Shown: one piece after another, positions 52,667 to 61,328 of the stretch
How positions within the stretch are numbered: the first letter of the stretch is position 1
How the letters are laid out: the number at the start of each line of letters is the position of its first letter
DNA from: Flammeovirgaceae bacterium UBA5585
GTDB taxonomy: Bacteria; Bacteroidota; Bacteroidia; Cytophagales; Cyclobacteriaceae
NCBI GenBank assembly: GCA_002425185.1
Contig: DILT01000019.1
Span: 304 to 64,303 of the forward strand
DNA length: 64,000 bases
Reading direction: 5' to 3'
Notes under the pieces: model-generated
Seen by the model: only the letters and a program-made list of their open reading frames with translations
What the model was told of the DNA's origin: nothing
Databases searched by the model: none
Translations under genes and position numbers: made by a program

Positions 52667-54233
52667 AAGCGGACAGCTGAGGAAATTTTTCTCTCTGTCC
52701 GTTTTTATTTCCTCCTAAGCCTTCTGAAAATGAATGAGTTAGAAGTAGTATCGGATTGACCTCATCGGTTCGATAATGGTCAATTTCACGATCATAGGAT
52801 ATACCCTTTGGAAAGAGGAGGTTTTGGATGTTCTTCTTCTCTTTGGCACCTCCAGAAAGCCATAAATTGACAAGATTTGATGTGATTTCGAGGGTTTTAT
52901 TGACTACATCTAGCGGGTTCGATAAAATCAAAGACGACTTATCAATTTGGATCATCAATTCAGTCATTTCAGTTTTCAGTTTACCTGAAATCTTCTCGTA
53001 AATTTCCCTATCAATTTCGCCATACGCAAACCGCTCTTCGATCTTATCTATTTTCTCTTTAACCTGCGTCATCTTGGTTTTAATCTCTTTAGTATTCACA
53101 GTACCTTTCTCAATGATTTCATCATAAACTTCCAGGAGCCTGTCTCTTAAAGCAGGTATATAGTTCTGATTAGTCTGGAAGAGGGACAGAAACTCTTGGA
53201 ATCTTGTGTGCAGATGCTTTGCACTCTTGTTACATTTGCATCCAATCTTATTGCACTTGTAGTAATGCAGGTTTTTACTTTTTACGATATATGCGGTGAA
53301 GGGAGTTCCACACTCAGAGCAATAGACAAATTGCTTCAGGGGAACACTATCATTTTCCTTTTTGTGTTTATAACCGGATAGGTTGGCCTTTGACTCTTTA
53401 ATGACCTCATTGGCCAGGAAGAAATATTTCTCTGATACGATTGGCTCATGATTTCCTTTCACTACTTGTCCTTCAAGCAATGTATGAGATAGGAAGCCAC
53501 AGTAGAATGGATTTTTAAGTACTTCTGAAATTCTTTTCCTTCCAAGTTTTAAACCTCCCTTAGAAAGCCTGTCAGCTATCTCTGTGTTAGAAAGTTTTTC
53601 ACGGACTTTCATTTCAAAGGCTTTTCGTATCAACTTCCCCTTCTCATTGATAACAATCCTTTGAACTCTCGTATCTGATCGGTCATACGAATACCCTACA
53701 GGTGCTCCACCAACCCATTCACCATGCATGAGTTTCTCTTTCATTCCGGCAATACACTTCTGCCTTCTTAAATCATTATCATATTGGCTAAAAAGGAATA
53801 GAATATTTTGTTGTAACACACCCGAAGGGTTGCTTGTATCAATCGGCTGAGTAACTGAAATAATAGTAATCCCCAACTCGCGAAGTTGCCTTGAAAGCCA
53901 GATGGCATTTTCACCAGTTCGACTGAATCGCTCCAGGCTATAAACGATTATGAACGATACTCCCCCTTTGTAGTTCTTTGCGAAGTTGACCATTCGCTTG
54001 AACTCATTTCGTTCATCCGTCTGGGCGCTCTCATAAGTTCCGCCAAATCGTCCCTTTACCTGAAGGCTATTTTTAATTGCAAATTGTTCACACCCTTTTA
54101 ACTGTACTTCAAGACTTAAATTTTCCGTCTGTTCTTTACTGGAAACACGTGTGTAGATAATAGCATTCTTGCTACCCGTCTTGATTTTCTTTTGACCCTT
54201 TCCAAAATCCTGAAGAATTGTCAGATTGTCCAT
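52626..54233 (-). CDS. Large serine recombinase (integrase of the mobile element)
   Basis: 535 residues. The resolvase domain (about 22-165) has the catalytic serine S31 in YTRVSSKEQ and the arginine-containing SLERFSRTGENA. A recombinase domain (about 175-285), a four-cysteine zinc ribbon (YCSECGTPF ... CNKIGCKC, about 302-335), and a coiled coil (about 370-430) follow. The reading frame has no stop before tRNA-Arg; the last 12 codons, GIEPVSKV, are antisense to that tRNA, so the C terminus depends on host DNA at the integration site. It integrates and excises the element by attachment-site recombination. See the attachment-site finding for the predicted native C terminus. Confidence 0.93.
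   Translation of the reverse strand: MDNLTILQDFGKGQKKIKTGSKNAIIYTRVSSKEQTENLSLEVQLKGCEQFAIKNSLQVKGRFGGTYESAQTDERNEFKRMVNFAKNYKGGVSFIIVYSLERFSRTGENAIWLSRQLRELGITIISVTQPIDTSNPSGVLQQNILFLFSQYDNDLRRQKCIAGMKEKLMHGEWVGGAPVGYSYDRSDTRVQRIVINEKGKLIRKAFEMKVREKLSNTEIADRLSKGGLKLGRKRISEVLKNPFYCGFLSHTLLEGQVVKGNHEPIVSEKYFFLANEVIKESKANLSGYKHKKENDSVPLKQFVYCSECGTPFTAYIVKSKNLHYYKCNKIGCKCNKSAKHLHTRFQEFLSLFQTNQNYIPALRDRLLEVYDEIIEKGTVNTKEIKTKMTQVKEKIDKIEERFAYGEIDREIYEKISGKLKTEMTELMIQIDKSSLILSNPLDVVNKTLEITSNLVNLWLSGGAKEKKNIQNLLFPKGISYDREIDHYRTDEVNPILLLTHSFSEGLGGNKNGQREKFPQLSALVAPTGIEPVSKV
52670..52710 (+). terminator. Terminator after tRNA-Arg
   Basis: CGGACAG (52670-52676) and CTGTCCG (52695-52701) form a perfect 7-bp stem with extra pairing inside (GAGGAAA with TTTTTCTC), followed by TTTTTATTT. 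It begins 3 bases after the CCA and lies inside the recombinase reading frame on the other strand. Confidence 0.82.
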
Positions 54234-54396
54234 TGCTTTTATAGTTTTCCTTATGAATAGTAAGCAAGATATGAGCCAGTCTATCTATCGTATCAATGGC
54301 CTTTTCTGCTTCTTCATCACTGAAGTTTTGGAAGCCTTGATACTTCCTAAGTCTTTCCGGAGTCCACCGGGAAGCCTTGAATCCAACTGCACTCAT
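54172..54396 (-). CDS. Small protein upstream of the recombinase
   Basis: 74 residues, predicted helical (RLRKYQGFQNFSDEEAEKAIDTIDRLAHILLTI). It overlaps the start of the recombinase by 62 bp in another frame. No clear domain, though the helical layout could fit a small DNA-binding regulator or excision factor. Position before a recombinase in an element supports a real gene; coding is plausible but not certain. Confidence 0.6.
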   Translation of the reverse strand: MSAVGFKASRWTPERLRKYQGFQNFSDEEAEKAIDTIDRLAHILLTIHKENYKSNGQSDNSSGFWKGSKENQDG

Positions 54397-54438
54397 CCTG
54401 CCGCTCCTTAAATATATACTTCCAATTCGTTTCCAAAA

Positions 54439-54921
54439 CTATTTTTTTCTTTTTCGGACATTATAGAGAACAGGCCCAAGGTTTTCGCTGATTTTTTCAA
54501 GCGAACGACCTGCAATGTATCCACCTGTACCGATCTCCATAAGATTCCAAATATGCTCGTCCAAAACAGCCGGAGTTATCTTAAAAAATGGAACAAGCAC
54601 ATAGTTTGTAAAAACGATGAGCATGCAAATACACATGAGTATCGGTCTCCAGTTTCGTTGCAGCCAGCTCTCGCCTTTCGCTTCCGATTCAATGATTTTT
54701 GACTTCGTGTCCAGGAGCTTGCCTTCGTAGTCAATGCAAGCACCTTCCATGTTCATGAGAAGTTCCTTGTACTTCAGTTGCAATTCAAGCTTTTCATCCG
54801 ACTTGTCAATCTTGTCGATTGCATTTCCGATTGAATCGACTGTCTCTTTCACTCCAGCACCAAGAATTTTAGACAAAAATCCTCCGATGGCTGGCTTTCT
54901 GTCAACTTCACTTGCCCCCAT
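54439..54921 (-). CDS. Holin-like three-membrane-span protein
   Basis: 160 residues. An N-terminal cytosolic part with coiled-coil character (about 1-85) is followed by ESWLQRNWRPILMCICMLIV and further hydrophobic spans (about 93-112, 116-124, 128-145). This layout and the ESWLQRNWRP-type entry match the Hol_3TM family of holins found in gene transfer agents and prophages, which open the inner membrane for lysis. No endolysin or structural gene accompanies it. It may be a lysis remnant or a membrane effector of the element. Confidence 0.78.
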   Translation of the reverse strand: MGASEVDRKPAIGGFLSKILGAGVKETVDSIGNAIDKIDKSDEKLELQLKYKELLMNMEGACIDYEGKLLDTKSKIIESEAKGESWLQRNWRPILMCICMLIVFTNYVLVPFFKITPAVLDEHIWNLMEIGTGGYIAGRSLEKISENLGPVLYNVRKRKK

Positions 54922-54955
54922 AATTGTATGTTTAATTGTCTTAAGTAATTCTGAT

Positions 54956-56563
54956 TTAGTAGTGCTGATTATCCGGGGTGATCAAGTCACCGTTGACCGG
55001 ATATGGTTTTAGTTTCTGTTTGTTCGCTGGCTCTTGCCATTGGATGCCAAATTGCCTGAAGAAGTCAAGGGTGTTCTTAGGAGCATACCTGTTCTTCGTT
55101 ACGTTCACCACTCCCTTGTGAACCTCACCCGCTATCTCGGCAATGTGCTCCCAATCCTTTCCACCTTTAAAGTCTCCGGCTTTGGTATGCTGAAGGATAA
55201 AGATGAATGCTTTGTCGGGATGCTCCTTTCTAAGCTCTTTGTATTCATTGATTTTCAATCCTAAATCATTCACAGAATCAAGGATGATGAACTGATAATT
55301 GGAAAGGTCAGGGTCTTGCAGGTTTTCCGCGAAATGCAACCTTGATGGTAATGGATTCAGAAATTCATTTACCTTCTTGGTCATTGTTGGTGAAGCAAAT
55401 TCTTCGGATGATACATAAAGCACTTCTCCGAAATTCTCAGCAAGGTACTGCGCGAGCTTAAGCAGGAAGATAGTCTTTCCGTTATGCGGTTCGCCATGAA
55501 ACATCATGGTAAAGTTCCTGGCAGGGTTGCCAAACAGTGAATGCCAGAACGAGAAGAAGTTTAACAGGTCAAGCTTTCGAGTAGCCATTTCTTCCGCTGT
55601 CAATACTCCGCTTAGTCCTTTATTGTGCGAACACGCTCCGCGACTTGCATCGGAATACGTCTTGCTCTTACAGGGTCTCAATTTTTTTCCACCAGTGTTG
55701 TAAATTCTACCTACTCCATCCTTGCATCCGCAAGCTTTGACGATACCTTCTAAGCCATTCAATTGTGCTTTAGATATTGAAATCTTGCTTCCTGTTCTTT
55801 GTCTCAGACTTTTGTAGATGGCATTCACCTTATCTGCATAAGGGTCTTCTTTGGTCAGCTTCTTTTTCTCAACCAGGTTCTCCAGGTATTTCAGAAAGGC
55901 GGTAATCTTCTTTTCGTCATCCTTTCCCTGCATTCCAATAAATCTCTTGATGACCGTGATGGATTGATAAACCTTTTCGCCACCAGCGATTGAAACCAAG
56001 TGGTTCAAGTCCTTTTCATTGATGGCAAAAGATTCCTCTCCCTTCATCTTGTTGTAGGCTTGAACAAGTTTGTTCTGGATCATTTCGATTTCCTCTGCCA
56101 GAGGTGAAGTTTTCTTAATAAGCTTCTGAACGATGGAACGCTGCAAGGCCTTAATGAAAGCAAGGATTGCATTGGGTGTTTTTACCTTATTATGTAATCC
56201 CACATACCTTTTGATATACTTAACCTCCTCCCGGATATGCTCAACATGCTTTACATCCTTTGACTCCCTGGTCGTCTTGACCTTTTTAGCTTTAGGCTTT
56301 GGGTCGGACTTCTTTGACTGAGCTTTTGGTTTGGGAGGTTCCGGAGTTATACTTTCAGGACTGATTGTACGCGCGTATTCGTTCAGTTTTTGAAAGTAAA
56401 GATCAACCACTTTCTTAATGCCTTCACTGTTATAGTAGGTGCCCCAATTTGTTCCATTGGAAGTACTTTTGACGACAAGGTCGTGTCCTTTCTTTAGCGT
56501 TTCCGGCAAAGTATTTACACCGATCCGCTCCACTTCAACAAAATAGTTATTAGCCGTTATCAT
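54956..56563 (-). CDS. P-loop ATPase of the mobile element with duplicated N-terminal domain
   Basis: 535 residues. The C-terminal half carries Walker A GEPHNGKT (357-364) and a Walker B-like FIILDSVNDL, as in RecA/DnaB/RadA-type ATPases. A cysteine-rich stretch ACGCKDG ... CKSK ... ACSHNKG (about 278-315) could bind zinc. Residues about 116-195 and 204-277 look like two copies of the same helical domain (IKRYVGL..AFIKALQ... and IKRFIGM..AFLKYLE...). The N terminus (about 1-60) is a separate small domain. It overlaps the stop/start with the large helicase gene by one base. Likely role in replication or maintenance of the element; not identified to family. Confidence 0.8.
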   Translation of the reverse strand: MITANNYFVEVERIGVNTLPETLKKGHDLVVKSTSNGTNWGTYYNSEGIKKVVDLYFQKLNEYARTISPESITPEPPKPKAQSKKSDPKPKAKKVKTTRESKDVKHVEHIREEVKYIKRYVGLHNKVKTPNAILAFIKALQRSIVQKLIKKTSPLAEEIEMIQNKLVQAYNKMKGEESFAINEKDLNHLVSIAGGEKVYQSITVIKRFIGMQGKDDEKKITAFLKYLENLVEKKKLTKEDPYADKVNAIYKSLRQRTGSKISISKAQLNGLEGIVKACGCKDGVGRIYNTGGKKLRPCKSKTYSDASRGACSHNKGLSGVLTAEEMATRKLDLLNFFSFWHSLFGNPARNFTMMFHGEPHNGKTIFLLKLAQYLAENFGEVLYVSSEEFASPTMTKKVNEFLNPLPSRLHFAENLQDPDLSNYQFIILDSVNDLGLKINEYKELRKEHPDKAFIFILQHTKAGDFKGGKDWEHIAEIAGEVHKGVVNVTKNRYAPKNTLDFFRQFGIQWQEPANKQKLKPYPVNGDLITPDNQHY

Positions 56564-59500
56564 TACGCTGCAAAGTTTAATAGTTCTAATTCAAGTTCGA
56601 GAGCAAGTGCTTCAAGCTCCAGTTGTTCCATCTGTGATGGTGATTGTTTAGGCAATACAACCATGACAGGTTTAGCTCTTGGCTCTCTTTTTGGTAGCTC
56701 ACTTCTGATCAACTCATACTGTGATGGATTCAGCGAAACGCTGTCATTAAATTTCTCCTGTAATACTTTTACGAAGTCATCAATCAGGTTTTCTTCCAGT
56801 GATGCCGTCATCCTATCTGACACTTTCTCGAAATTGTTTCGGTCAACAAGATTCAACAGATCGGGATCAAGGTATGTGTCCCCGCCTTTTGACCTGGCAG
56901 AGGAAACCACGATCTTGAATTTCCCAGGCTGTTTGAAAATGGAAACTCCATTCTTGGTTGTGATGCTTCCACCGGTTGTCAATGAGCGAATGATCTTCAT
57001 GGCTCTTGAAACTGGAACGACAGTTTTCTGCTGCACATCATTTCCTTGTTCCCAAAATTCCGGCATGAGGATACCCTTCTTGATTCCCCCGTCAATAGTG
57101 GTGTAGCTCACAAGCTTGCCTTTGTATGCGCTGAAGGCTTGAAGTACATTTCCAGTAATGATGTGACGTATCTTCCTGTCAACCGTGCTTTCTTTAATCG
57201 ATGATTCCCACTTAGCCAGTAGTGCCTCCTTTTCGAGATGCGGCAATCCAACGCTTGCTCCAATGACAGCCCTCACATCTTGTGAATAGCTGGCTGGAAT
57301 AGCGATGTACTTGTTACTACTTGCCAGGGCGAAGCGAAGACGCATTGCGCTTGGCGCATACGGATTCTTCTTTTTCTTGTCGATGATAAATCCAAGAAAA
57401 ACAGCGGGTACAAGTTCCTGACCGCCTTCATAACTACTCACCGGATAGTTGAGATTCCGTCCAACATAGAATGAGTCGAAGATGGATTCGAGATATTGCT
57501 TCCGGTTGTTGTAAGCTCGCTTGATCTTATCCTCCGCATCGGCCATTGCTTTATGAAGCTCATTTGTTCTGGCTTTGATTGCTTCCTGAGCTTCTCCGGC
57601 ATTTCGCTTTTCAATCAGCTTTTGGATTTTTTTCTCCTGTGGAATGCTCTGCATCAACTCCTCATAGTGTACTACATTGTCAGCGATTTCCTTTTTAAGC
57701 TGTTCCTCTATGTAGCCTTCATACTCCAGCTTGATTTCCTTTTGCAACTCTCTTCCATCTTTACCCTGAAGTGATTCAGCAAGAAGATTGTTTACCTCCT
57801 GCCGACTAAAGGGTTTCTTTAGCACGTTCGCCATTACTGTTTCCAGAATGCTATCATCTCCAAACTCACTCGTTCCACCTTTCCCTACAATGACAGCCCA
57901 CGATGACTGAGTCTCAGCCTGGAGATCCATTGCCTCTACTTCCAAGTCATACTCACCGATTTGTTTGAGATACTCGACATACTCATTGTATCGGATCGAG
58001 ATTTCGTTGTAGAAGTCAAGCTGCATTGCGGTTGAGAGAACAGCAACGCGACCGGATACCTTATGCGCTGCGTCTTCAAGCTCCGCTCCATCTACCTCAC
58101 GGGTTGATAATCCAAGCGGATCATCCAGAAGCATGTTCACCTCTGGATTTTCCTTCAGGTATTCCGCGACAATTCTATCTCCGTACTTGTTAAGAAAGTC
58201 CGGTACATCCAGAATTTTTGTTGACGATTTTTGATTGGAGGTAGTGTTTGCATCCAGAGATTTCAGTTTCTTCTGAAGCATCATCATCAACCGTTTTTCC
58301 GCTGGTATGGCCGAGTTGACATAGTCGTAGATAGGTTTATAAATCTGGCCGGTGCGGTTTATCCGGCCTCGTTTCTGTACCTCTGTGTTAATGTCAAGCT
58401 CCGCTTGCAGCACGATCATTACTCTTTGTCTTACCTGTTCCTTCGAAACTTTTGGAGTAATAATGGCATGAGCCGAAGCTCCTGTGCTCCCAGACTGATT
58501 AATTAAGAGAACATCAACTTCATTGTTGTTGAACTGCCGGAAAGCATCGTTGGTGTTTACTCGCTTGCGAGTCAGCACTAATGCCCTGTTTGTTTTTGAA
58601 TTGATCTGAAGTTCGTACTTACGGCCTGTTACTTCTGCCACTTTGTATCCAGCCTCCCTGATCTTGCGGACGATGACATCAATGGGTGAAATAGTGATCC
58701 CAGTTGAAGCCTCCTTGATATGATCACTAATCCTGTGATATTCTGCCTGGGCTTCTAAAGGGAATTCTGAGATTTCAAACTTCTTGAAAATCTTCTGGCC
58801 ATCAGTATCTGTTTCCGTATAGCGGAGGATTCCATCAAGTCCTTTTTGAAGCACGACTGAAAAGTCGGCATTGATGGTATCGCTATCGGTCACTGAAAGA
58901 CCTGCATCGCTTTCCATTTGCTCAATAAAACTTCCCATTGTGCTGGCAAATGCAATCACAGGTTTCTTTCCTTCTTTCAATCGGGCAATAGCTCGTTCGG
59001 CAACCGCTTCCGCTTTAATGCTGAACAGCATTTGGTTAATCACATTGAAAACTTTGGAGAAGTAAGGCAGGTTATCTACTCCAGCCTGCGAAGTACCTTC
59101 GCGAATCTCCACCTGCTTCCCTTCCGCGACTGCGATGTCGTCAAGCTCTTCCACAATCGCATCGACATGCGTTGTCTGAAATTTGATAATGTCCCGAACG
59201 ATAGAGGTGATATTGTCGGCAACGGCTTTGTGTTCTTGCTCTTTGTCTTCCAGGGTAACATAGTTTACCTCTACACCCTCGAAGGAACGTTCCCTTCGGA
59301 TCATCTGACCTTCAGCTACAAGCTGGCTTGCCAATATTTCTTGTAAGGCAACTCCGCCTTTCGTGATGGCTTCGATCAAGGCATCTCTGCTCATACTTGC
59401 ATCACGGATAGAAGTTTTCATGGCGTAGATGGGCATGTTGTCGGGACGCTTGGCAAAGGTTGCGGAAAGAAATACTACGCCTCTGGTACGCGATAGTGCT

Positions 59501-61230
59501 GACTGCATGAAGTTGCCGGTATTGCCTGAGCCGGATGAATTATGAGCTTCGTCCATGATGACGATGTTATCTTCCGCAATAGCATTCAGGAAGGCGGGCT
59601 TGGTTGGTTTCTTTTCAGGCGAATTGAACTGCGAATATGTAGCAACAACGAAGTGAAAGTTCTTCGGCACACGCTGACTTTCAAAAATTCTTGTCTGGTC
59701 TGCCGCAGGCAATGCCTGGTAAATCACTTCTCCGTCTTCGTCCTTAATATCGGTTTTGCTGTCGCGTGAGTTTACAATGAACGGAACAAGATGAGCGGAA
59801 CCAATCGCTGAAAGATCACGGTATATATCGGAGAACAGATTAGCTTTTTCGGTAATAAAGATAGGTTGCACTCCTTTTTCAACTGCGTAACGAATGATGG
59901 ATGCTGCGATGCGTCCTTTTCCAATTCCGGTTTGATCACCTATGATCATGCCAACACCTCTTTCTTCAATGTTGTAAATTGACATAGCCACTGCATCAAT
60001 TTGTTCGGCTGACAAAGCCTTACACAATTCAACATGACTTCTGTAGTTGAGCTTAATTCGCACATACTCATCAATATCACCACCAACAGCTTCTTTGATA
60101 CGCTGGAGTGCGGCATGAGTCTCAAAACCCATTGAATCGGGCACGACCGTATTCAAGACAACACAACTACTGGATGCCGGAGTGTAGGGCATTCCGAGTT
60201 CATCGAAACTCATCAATTCCAGTTCCAGGGCAAGAGCCTGAGCTTCTAATTCAAGTGGGTTCATAGAAATTTCTTTTCTTAGTTCGGTGACTCTCATCAC
60301 ACGGTCAAACAATTCTTCGAAGGAGTCAACAACCTTATCTCTCTCTTCATTTTTCAAAGGAGCTGCACCAGAGGGTTTTGATTTTCGGCCATCAATCAGC
60401 ATGAGCCTGGTATCGAATGAGGTACCCTGACGGGAATAGAGTTTGTGGCCATCAATCGGAATAATATCAACAACGTTGTATCTGCTGAACAGATAATTGA
60501 AGAAAAATCGGTTTTTGCCTTTTTGAATTCGTCCTTTCTTGTCGTAGCGAGTGTGGCCACCGATAATGATAGCCGCTTTACCGTTGTCCTTCATGCAATC
60601 CAATGCACGCAAGGCCATGAGGTGATCAAGTACTTCAATACTGAACGATTCGTATTTCACATTACGTTCCAGCAATCCAAACGGGGGATTTGTTAGTACT
60701 GCATCAAACCTTTTCTCAAATCCATTGAAAGGCTGGGTAGCATCTTGTGACAACACTTGCTTGAATCCCTGGTCTTGAAGATTTGATCGTCTTAAACTAT
60801 CAATCTCATTTACTACTATCCTGGAAGGATTTGCAGCAACAGTAAGTAGACCGTTTCCGGCAGACGGTTCAAAGACTGAAATATTCTGGTCAGCGTTCGT
60901 GAAAATTCCAGCAAGAAATGAAATCGGTGCCGGTGTACTGTATTGTTGTAGTAAAATGCTTTGGCTTGTGCGGTGAGAAATGTTGACCTGGCTTTGATAA
61001 AGCTCAACAATGCTCTGGTATTTCTCCAGATGGGGCAGAGAGGAAAGAGCAATGCTCCGTGCTTTAAGAACAATGGCAAGTTCAGTGTATTCTTTTACTT
61101 CTGACTTGTCTGTGATTCCATACGATGCAGCGATTCGCTCAATAGATTTTCTATTGTGCTTGTTCTTTGCATCAAGTTCGTTGCGAACGTGCTGGAGAAA
61201 TTGTGCTTTTATAATCGTTTTATCCTTCAC
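56563..61230 (-). CDS. Methyltransferase and Strawberry-notch helicase fusion
   Basis: 1555 residues from a GTG. An N-terminal SAM-dependent adenine methyltransferase domain (about 85-290) has EPSAGNG at 121-127 and NPPF at 181-184. A Strawberry-notch-type superfamily 2 helicase follows: Walker A GDQTGIGKGR at 431-440, MDEAHNSSGSGNTG at 559-572, and a C-terminal helicase half with LINQSGSTGASAHA and QRGRINRTGQ. A long helical region (about 1070-1300) and a C-terminal domain finish the protein. A leucine-glutamate motif LELEAxALALELEL occurs at 327-339 and again at the very C terminus. Such fusions occur in phages and integrative elements, probably for replication or protection of element DNA. 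Confidence 0.92.
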   Translation of the reverse strand: MKDKTIIKAQFLQHVRNELDAKNKHNRKSIERIAASYGITDKSEVKEYTELAIVLKARSIALSSLPHLEKYQSIVELYQSQVNISHRTSQSILLQQYSTPAPISFLAGIFTNADQNISVFEPSAGNGLLTVAANPSRIVVNEIDSLRRSNLQDQGFKQVLSQDATQPFNGFEKRFDAVLTNPPFGLLERNVKYESFSIEVLDHLMALRALDCMKDNGKAAIIIGGHTRYDKKGRIQKGKNRFFFNYLFSRYNVVDIIPIDGHKLYSRQGTSFDTRLMLIDGRKSKPSGAAPLKNEERDKVVDSFEELFDRVMRVTELRKEISMNPLELEAQALALELELMSFDELGMPYTPASSSCVVLNTVVPDSMGFETHAALQRIKEAVGGDIDEYVRIKLNYRSHVELCKALSAEQIDAVAMSIYNIEERGVGMIIGDQTGIGKGRIAASIIRYAVEKGVQPIFITEKANLFSDIYRDLSAIGSAHLVPFIVNSRDSKTDIKDEDGEVIYQALPAADQTRIFESQRVPKNFHFVVATYSQFNSPEKKPTKPAFLNAIAEDNIVIMDEAHNSSGSGNTGNFMQSALSRTRGVVFLSATFAKRPDNMPIYAMKTSIRDASMSRDALIEAITKGGVALQEILASQLVAEGQMIRRERSFEGVEVNYVTLEDKEQEHKAVADNITSIVRDIIKFQTTHVDAIVEELDDIAVAEGKQVEIREGTSQAGVDNLPYFSKVFNVINQMLFSIKAEAVAERAIARLKEGKKPVIAFASTMGSFIEQMESDAGLSVTDSDTINADFSVVLQKGLDGILRYTETDTDGQKIFKKFEISEFPLEAQAEYHRISDHIKEASTGITISPIDVIVRKIREAGYKVAEVTGRKYELQINSKTNRALVLTRKRVNTNDAFRQFNNNEVDVLLINQSGSTGASAHAIITPKVSKEQVRQRVMIVLQAELDINTEVQKRGRINRTGQIYKPIYDYVNSAIPAEKRLMMMLQKKLKSLDANTTSNQKSSTKILDVPDFLNKYGDRIVAEYLKENPEVNMLLDDPLGLSTREVDGAELEDAAHKVSGRVAVLSTAMQLDFYNEISIRYNEYVEYLKQIGEYDLEVEAMDLQAETQSSWAVIVGKGGTSEFGDDSILETVMANVLKKPFSRQEVNNLLAESLQGKDGRELQKEIKLEYEGYIEEQLKKEIADNVVHYEELMQSIPQEKKIQKLIEKRNAGEAQEAIKARTNELHKAMADAEDKIKRAYNNRKQYLESIFDSFYVGRNLNYPVSSYEGGQELVPAVFLGFIIDKKKKNPYAPSAMRLRFALASSNKYIAIPASYSQDVRAVIGASVGLPHLEKEALLAKWESSIKESTVDRKIRHIITGNVLQAFSAYKGKLVSYTTIDGGIKKGILMPEFWEQGNDVQQKTVVPVSRAMKIIRSLTTGGSITTKNGVSIFKQPGKFKIVVSSARSKGGDTYLDPDLLNLVDRNNFEKVSDRMTASLEENLIDDFVKVLQEKFNDSVSLNPSQYELIRSELPKREPRAKPVMVVLPKQSPSQMEQLELEALALELELELLNFAA

Positions 61231-61328
61231 TCAACCAAATGTAGAATGCGGCCAGAGCGAAGGTTAAGAATTGTAAAAGGTTGTTAAAGAATGTGAAGGA
61301 ATTTTTACGATTATGTCCGATTTATACA

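Larger units (their letters stand above)
52702..61319. mobile_element. Compact serine-recombinase element beside tRNA-Arg
   Basis: All five genes run on the minus strand with little spacing: MTase/helicase, ATPase, holin-like, small ORF, recombinase. The left end abuts tRNA-Arg(CCU) and its terminator. The proposed boundaries are the shared bases GGAA-TTTTT-N-TGTCCG at 52681-52701 and 61298-61319. The right boundary is a prediction, not proven. No capsid, portal, terminase, relaxase or type IV secretion gene is present. Confidence 0.55.
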
